Shown here: positions 59,396-64,000 of the stretch, one piece after another | Layout of the letters: the number at the start of each line of letters is the position of its first letter | Position numbering within the stretch: position 1 is the first letter of the stretch | NCBI GenBank assembly: GCA_036417435.1 | Contig: CM070901.1 | Span: 9,026,001-9,090,000, forward strand | From: Inia geoffrensis | Taxonomy: Eukaryota > Chordata > Mammalia > Artiodactyla > Iniidae | Length of the DNA: 64,000 bases | Reading direction: 5' to 3' | Made by a program: the position numbers and the translations under genes | The notes under the pieces: model-generated | The model's input: the letters and a program-made list of their open reading frames with translations, nothing else | Database searches by the model: none | What the model was told of the DNA's origin: nothing

Positions 59396-61088
59396 TTTGA
59401 AAGCTCACTGTAGCTAGAGTAGTGGGAATTGAGTCAAGGTGGTGGGAATGAAGGCAGGGGAATTTTGAAAAGACTCTAGGAAGAAAAGATGAGGGTGAAG
59501 GGAAAACAATTTGAGGCAGCTTATCTGGTAAAATGCTAAGACTAAGTGGCTGTTTTGCTGAAGGAGGCAAGGGGATGGGAGGGAGAGACTCATGGCGACT
59601 ATGAGACTCGGGCCTGGGTGACTGTAGGTGGTGACACAGGAATAGGCAAGAGAAGGAGGAGAACAGGGGGCCCTGGAGAGGAGAGAGCAAATGTCTGTAA
59701 GAGGAGGGGCTGGGAATGAGCTAAGTTTGGGAGTGTCTGTGAATCATCCTGGAAGACAAGTTTTATAGGCAAAAGACTATATGGTTCTAGTGTTTGAAAA
59801 TGTCATTAAGTGGTTTTGTGTATTGTCTCTGCCCACTGGGAAATCTAATTCAACATCCCCAGATTTTGCAGCTAGGCTAACTCCTGAAACTAGGGGAGGA
59901 AAAGAGATGGAGAGAAGAAAAGCATATATTATTTCATCAGCTAGAAATCCAAGCCTCTAATAGTTGGTGCTTTGGGAGCTGAGATAACTAGGAAGCATCA
60001 CTCCAGATCAATTTTCCCCACAGTTCTGCTGGGAATCACAATCCCTCATTGTAAAGAAATACTGATGTAGGCAGTAATGCTAAAAATGACTTACCTAAAA
60101 GATGATTTTAAAACAGAAAGCTCTCTGCAAGTGTCACTCACTCAGCCTAAAAGGAGTTGAGTCATCTAGGATGAAAAATTCAGACCATGCATCATTTACT
60201 CTTCCTGTTGGCTGTCATATGAAGATGTGGTAAGATATTGATCCCTGCAGTTCTTGCCTGGGGTTATTAAAACCATACATCCGTCCCTAATTACCTTGGA
60301 CCTGGAGTGGCCTCTTGGAGCCTACCTAATGGTCTTGACCAAAAAACCATAATTTTTAAGATATGCCATGATGTGAAAAATGTTGGGAAGCATTTTGTAA
60401 GGTAAGATTAGAGTCAACATTCATTCACTAACGAGTATTTATCAAGTCCTATTCTATTCCAAGTACATGGTATTGAGCTCCTTTTTATAGAGTTTCATAA
60501 CAAAAGACAACCTTAAATTAACAATAGTCAACTAAATACTTTGAGACAGAATAAGAAAACGCTTATTAAGGGAGCATAGGTTGTTTTTTCATTTAAGTAC
60601 ATTTTGAACTTCTTTTCATGTATGTACAGGTCGTGGTGGGAGAAGCAAGGTATACAATGTTTAACATTTTCTGTAATTCCTCAAATAGTTCTTCAAAGAA
60701 AGCATGTATTCAAATGCTTAGTGAATGAAGGAATGAGATAATTGCAGACTTATCATCATTAACCCATCTGTTGCATAAATAAGAATGAGTTTTAGCTCTG
60801 AGATAGGTACTACAATGGTTGTTGGATACAGTGAATTGAAAACTCTCTCCAACTCTAAAAGGATGCTGTGTTCTCAAGGAAACACCCATGGAAATAATTG
60901 TGATGATGGAGTCAGGTGTGCTCATGGGCACCAGTATCAAGTGTTTCTGGAGCACAGAGATGCTCAGGAGGATTTCAGCCAAATGATGGGGAGGAATAAG
61001 AGCTTTCTCTTCCTTCTTTCTTTGAAGTCCCAGGTTTGATAGTTTGCTCCTTTTTATATACATTTTCACTTTTAGGCCAAAGTTTATA
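59396..61088. other. No recognised feature
   Basis: Apparently single-copy DNA. ORFs at 60710-61069 lack recognisable similarity. Confidence 0.45.
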
Positions 61089-61096
61089 CTCTAAAT

Positions 61097-61441
61097 CAGG
61101 GGTCCCCAACCCCTGGGCCACGAACTAGTACTGATCCATGGCCTGTTAGGAACCAGGCCGCACAGCAGGAGGTGAGCAGTGGGCGAGTGAGCGAAGTTTC
61201 ATCTGTATTTATAGCCGCTCCCCATTGCTCACATTACTAACTGTGCTCCGCCTCCTGTCTGCATTATGGTGAGTTGTATAATTATTTCATTATATATCAC
61301 AATGTAATAATAATAGAAATAAAGTGCACAATAAATGTAATGCGCTTGAATCATCCCTAAACCATCCCCCCACCCCCGGTCCGTGGAAAAATTGTCTTCC
61401 ACAAAACCGGTCCCTGGTGCCAAAAAGCTTGGGGACCACTG
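61097..61441. mobile_element. Complete non-autonomous hAT DNA transposon, 345 bp
   Basis: Termini are CAGGGGTCCCCAAC... and ...TTGGGGACCACTG, imperfect inverted repeats. The internal 'cctgttaggaaccaggccgc' and 'gtcttccacaaaaccggtcc' are typical of this mammalian MITE family. The 8-bp flanks CTCTAAAT (61089-61096) and CTCTGAAT (61442-61449) fit the hAT NTCTAGAN-type duplication with one change. Confidence 0.85.
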
Positions 61442-61449
61442 CTCTGAAT

Positions 61450-64000
61450 GTTTCAGGTGGCCAATATCATGCAAAACATAATGTCGTAGGTACACACTGA
61501 ATACTTACTGGAGGGTTTTCTCAGCCGTCCCCTCTCTGGGAACTGCCACTATGGTCCTGCCATTCATAAAGTCACCAAAGTGGATCTTTGGGAGTCCTTT
61601 CATAAAATGGAACTCCATCTCATGACCAGGGAGTCACCTGATACAAACTATTAGAATCTCTTTCCTAGAATACTAAAACTGAGACCCAGAGCATTTTCTC
61701 TGGGAACTGGACCTCACGTCTAGTCAGGAGCCAGTGGAAGTCTTACCCACCATGTGGACATCAGAACAAAGGAAACCAGTCCACACCCAGAGAAGAAACC
61801 ATACATACACGGAGGAGAAATCAAAGATGGAGAGAAAATTCCAGTGATTTTGTACCCTCCATTCCTGACCCTTCCAGAAGTCCAGCAGCATCTGTGCCTT
61901 TAAACCTGAGAGATTTGGGGGGATTTTTATAATAAAGTTCCATTTTCTACTTAGGTTAGTTAGAATTGGTTTCTGTAGTTTAAAAAAGAAGAATCCTAAA
62001 CAATTGTAGTAAACATCTATTGTTTACCTCCTCAAAATTCTTTCATGACTCCACCCACCTTCCCCTTTTCTACCAGCATCTAGATATTTCTTCGGGGGAG
62101 TTTTTATTTTAACATTCTTAATGATTATGGTGGGTGAAGTAGGTAGGGCTGGCCTTACCCTCAGGCCCAGGGAAGAGCCCTCACTGCCAATCGGCTAAGC
62201 CCTTGCTTTTGTCACAGTGGTCAGTTTCAGAGGGACCCTGTGAACACCCCCCTTCCCCCCAGCACACGTAAGTGGTTGGGTGAGGAGATTCTAGGACAAA
62301 CACCCCCACTCACACGTGGGAGAGTGATGGAGATGCTGCCACTTCCTCTAGACATTGTGGCGGGAGAACGTGAAGTCTGGAATTCCTGCAGATCTTCCCG
62401 TGATGAAGGAAGTCAGGCAGAGGACAAGGTGGCACAGAGAAGCAGATACAGGGTGGCCTCTTGATCAGATCACGACCGAACACAACACTGAGTCTGAACA
62501 TTTCCTTTTTTCCCTCTTTCTTCAGTTTGGTTGAATCATTTGAGTCAGATTTGCTACTTCTAAACCAAAGCATCATAACCAACGGTAAGGCATTGAGAAC
62601 ATTTCCCCCAGGTCTTCACTTCTTCTGCTAACATCTTGGAGCCTGAAAAACCTCCTGATCTGTAGACTCTGGATCTATAAACTGAGTCGCCTCTGGGCTG
62701 TTCTTTGGGAAATGTTGATCTGATAGCATTGCTCTCGCTTGGCTGTCACAGTGAGACTCCATATGGATGGGCCACAGTAACCACTGAGGAACAGAATGTG
62801 ACAGGTAAGCAAGAGAACAGGAGATGTGCTCTTTAGATTGGGCATCTCCTAAGATAATGTTATGTACTTATTTAGAGAAACCTCAGAAGCTTTAGTTTCG
62901 AGAACACTATTTTTTGTGAATACTGTCAACTCACAGTTTTAGGTTTCTAGGCTTTGAGTGAGGATTCGGAAACCTTCTGGCAAGGCATGTTGTAGATAAA
63001 ATTGCACCCCCTGAAGCAGACCACTTGCTCCACAAACTGTTCAATGGTGGTCTTTGACTTAGCCATTTGTTGTAGGAAGGGATGATAAGCATTTCTGATA
63101 ACTTAAAATCAGACTGTCCCTCTAGAAAGTGATCAGATACTCTGTGACTGAGCTCGTCTTCCTATCCAGTGAGGCTACCTCTGAGAGAGTGAATTGTGCA
63201 TTCTTTTGTCAGCACCAAGCCCTGGACGCTCATTCCTCTCTCGAGGTTCCCAGAACTCTCATTTCCGGTAAACATAGACAAGTTAAAATTCCTTTCCCTT
63301 TTCTTCCTACTTTAACTTCTTCTTATCCCTCCCTTTCCCTTTGTTTTTTATTCTAGCAAACCTAGGGAAAATTTTTCACTGGAAATATCCATCTATCTTT
63401 AAGCTTCTCATAGTAAGACCAATATATTGACTATGAACCCATCCAACCAAATCTTTATTCATCCTTAACTTCAACTACCAGAAATCTTGTAGATAAACAA
63501 GCCTAAATGATCCGTTTACCAACTTCTCTATTTCACGTTTTGGAGATCTGGCGTTTCCTGTAAAAGCTATTTTTAGATTTACAAGATACATGATGACAAG
63601 TGTTTAGCTGCCTTATCTTTCCTTGGTAGATGAGTAAATTTGGACAGAGGTGGTTTATGTGTTTTCTAGACTGTTTGTTCCTTTGTCACAGGATTGTTCT
63701 GGTATATTAGAAACTCAAATGCTTGACAAGACATGCTGTTAATATGACTGGTTAAAAGAGCTGGTTTAAAACCTCTTTATCAGACACCATGACGGAATTT
63801 AGAGAAAAATAATCACTTTCCTTTTTCACAGAGGGACATTTAGAAGTCACATTCTAGACAATAACTTCTTAGGGTGCTGTGATCTATAAGACTTGAGGCT
63901 GTTCCAAGTTTAGAAAAGAATTTTATGATGCAATGGTCTTTCCTGTAATACATGAAATGCTGGATGCAGCTGTCAAAGAATGAAAACAAGGCAACTGCAC
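61450..64000. other. No recognised feature to the right edge
   Basis: Apparently single-copy sequence. ORFs of 74-90 codons at 62240-62582 and 63129-63356 have no recognisable similarity. Possible old LTR-like sequence at 61540-61960 could not be assigned. Confidence 0.4.

Noticed and set aside
58830..59690. 286-codon minus-strand ORF
   Set aside because: Its C-terminal half is L1 ORF2 remnant and its N-terminal half is unrelated flank read through by chance.

Overview
The window is mammalian nuclear DNA, almost certainly from a whale, dolphin or porpoise. The evidence is its SINEs: three long CHR-type copies and four short CHR-2-type copies (tRNA-derived, opening GGGCTTCCCTGGTGGC, short copies ending in a CCGCGTACCGC-like block before the A-tail). 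This repertoire is typical of Cetacea and close relatives. Cetartiodactyl L1 3' ends, L2, MIR, MaLR, ERV1-type LTR and hAT remnants fit a normal mammalian intergenic or intronic landscape. I see no tRNA, rRNA, CRISPR array or operon, and no spliced gene model that I can support.

The one gene-like unit is at the left edge. Positions 978 to 1, minus strand, hold an intronless retrocopy of the DEAD-box RNA helicase DDX3X. All 326 codons in the window translate without a stop or indel and keep the remembered human residue numbering. The copy carries G227R in the Walker A motif and R326H in motif Ib, so it is either a young processed pseudogene or a retrogene encoding a helicase that may be inactive. 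Its 3' part lies outside the window.

The rest is layered transposable elements. Four large minus-strand L1 pieces sit at 17.2-22.0, 36.1-39.2, 51.1-58.1 (near full length, with 5' UTR, ORF1 and ORF2) and 58.1-59.4 kb. All coding parts are broken and two have altered catalytic motifs. Smaller L1 3' ends occur near 1.3, 9.5, 31.2, 34.5, 40.8, 44.8 and 46.0 kb, and several have clear target-site duplications. From 41.1 to 45.9 kb two plus-strand L2 copies have been hit by an ERV1-type LTR, a SINE with an L1-like tail, a truncated CHR-2, MIRs and an L1 fragment.

No elements here act together as a pathway. The points most worth checking are the open DDX3X retrocopy, the SINE/L1 composite insertion at 41.9 kb, the tandem array at the 5' break of the 17-22 kb L1, and the L1/L1 junction at 58.08 kb. 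Long stretches without recognised repeats (2.2-3.7, 6.8-8.6, 13.1-17.2, 22.4-24.5, 47.9-51.1, 61.5-64 kb) show no exon I can defend.
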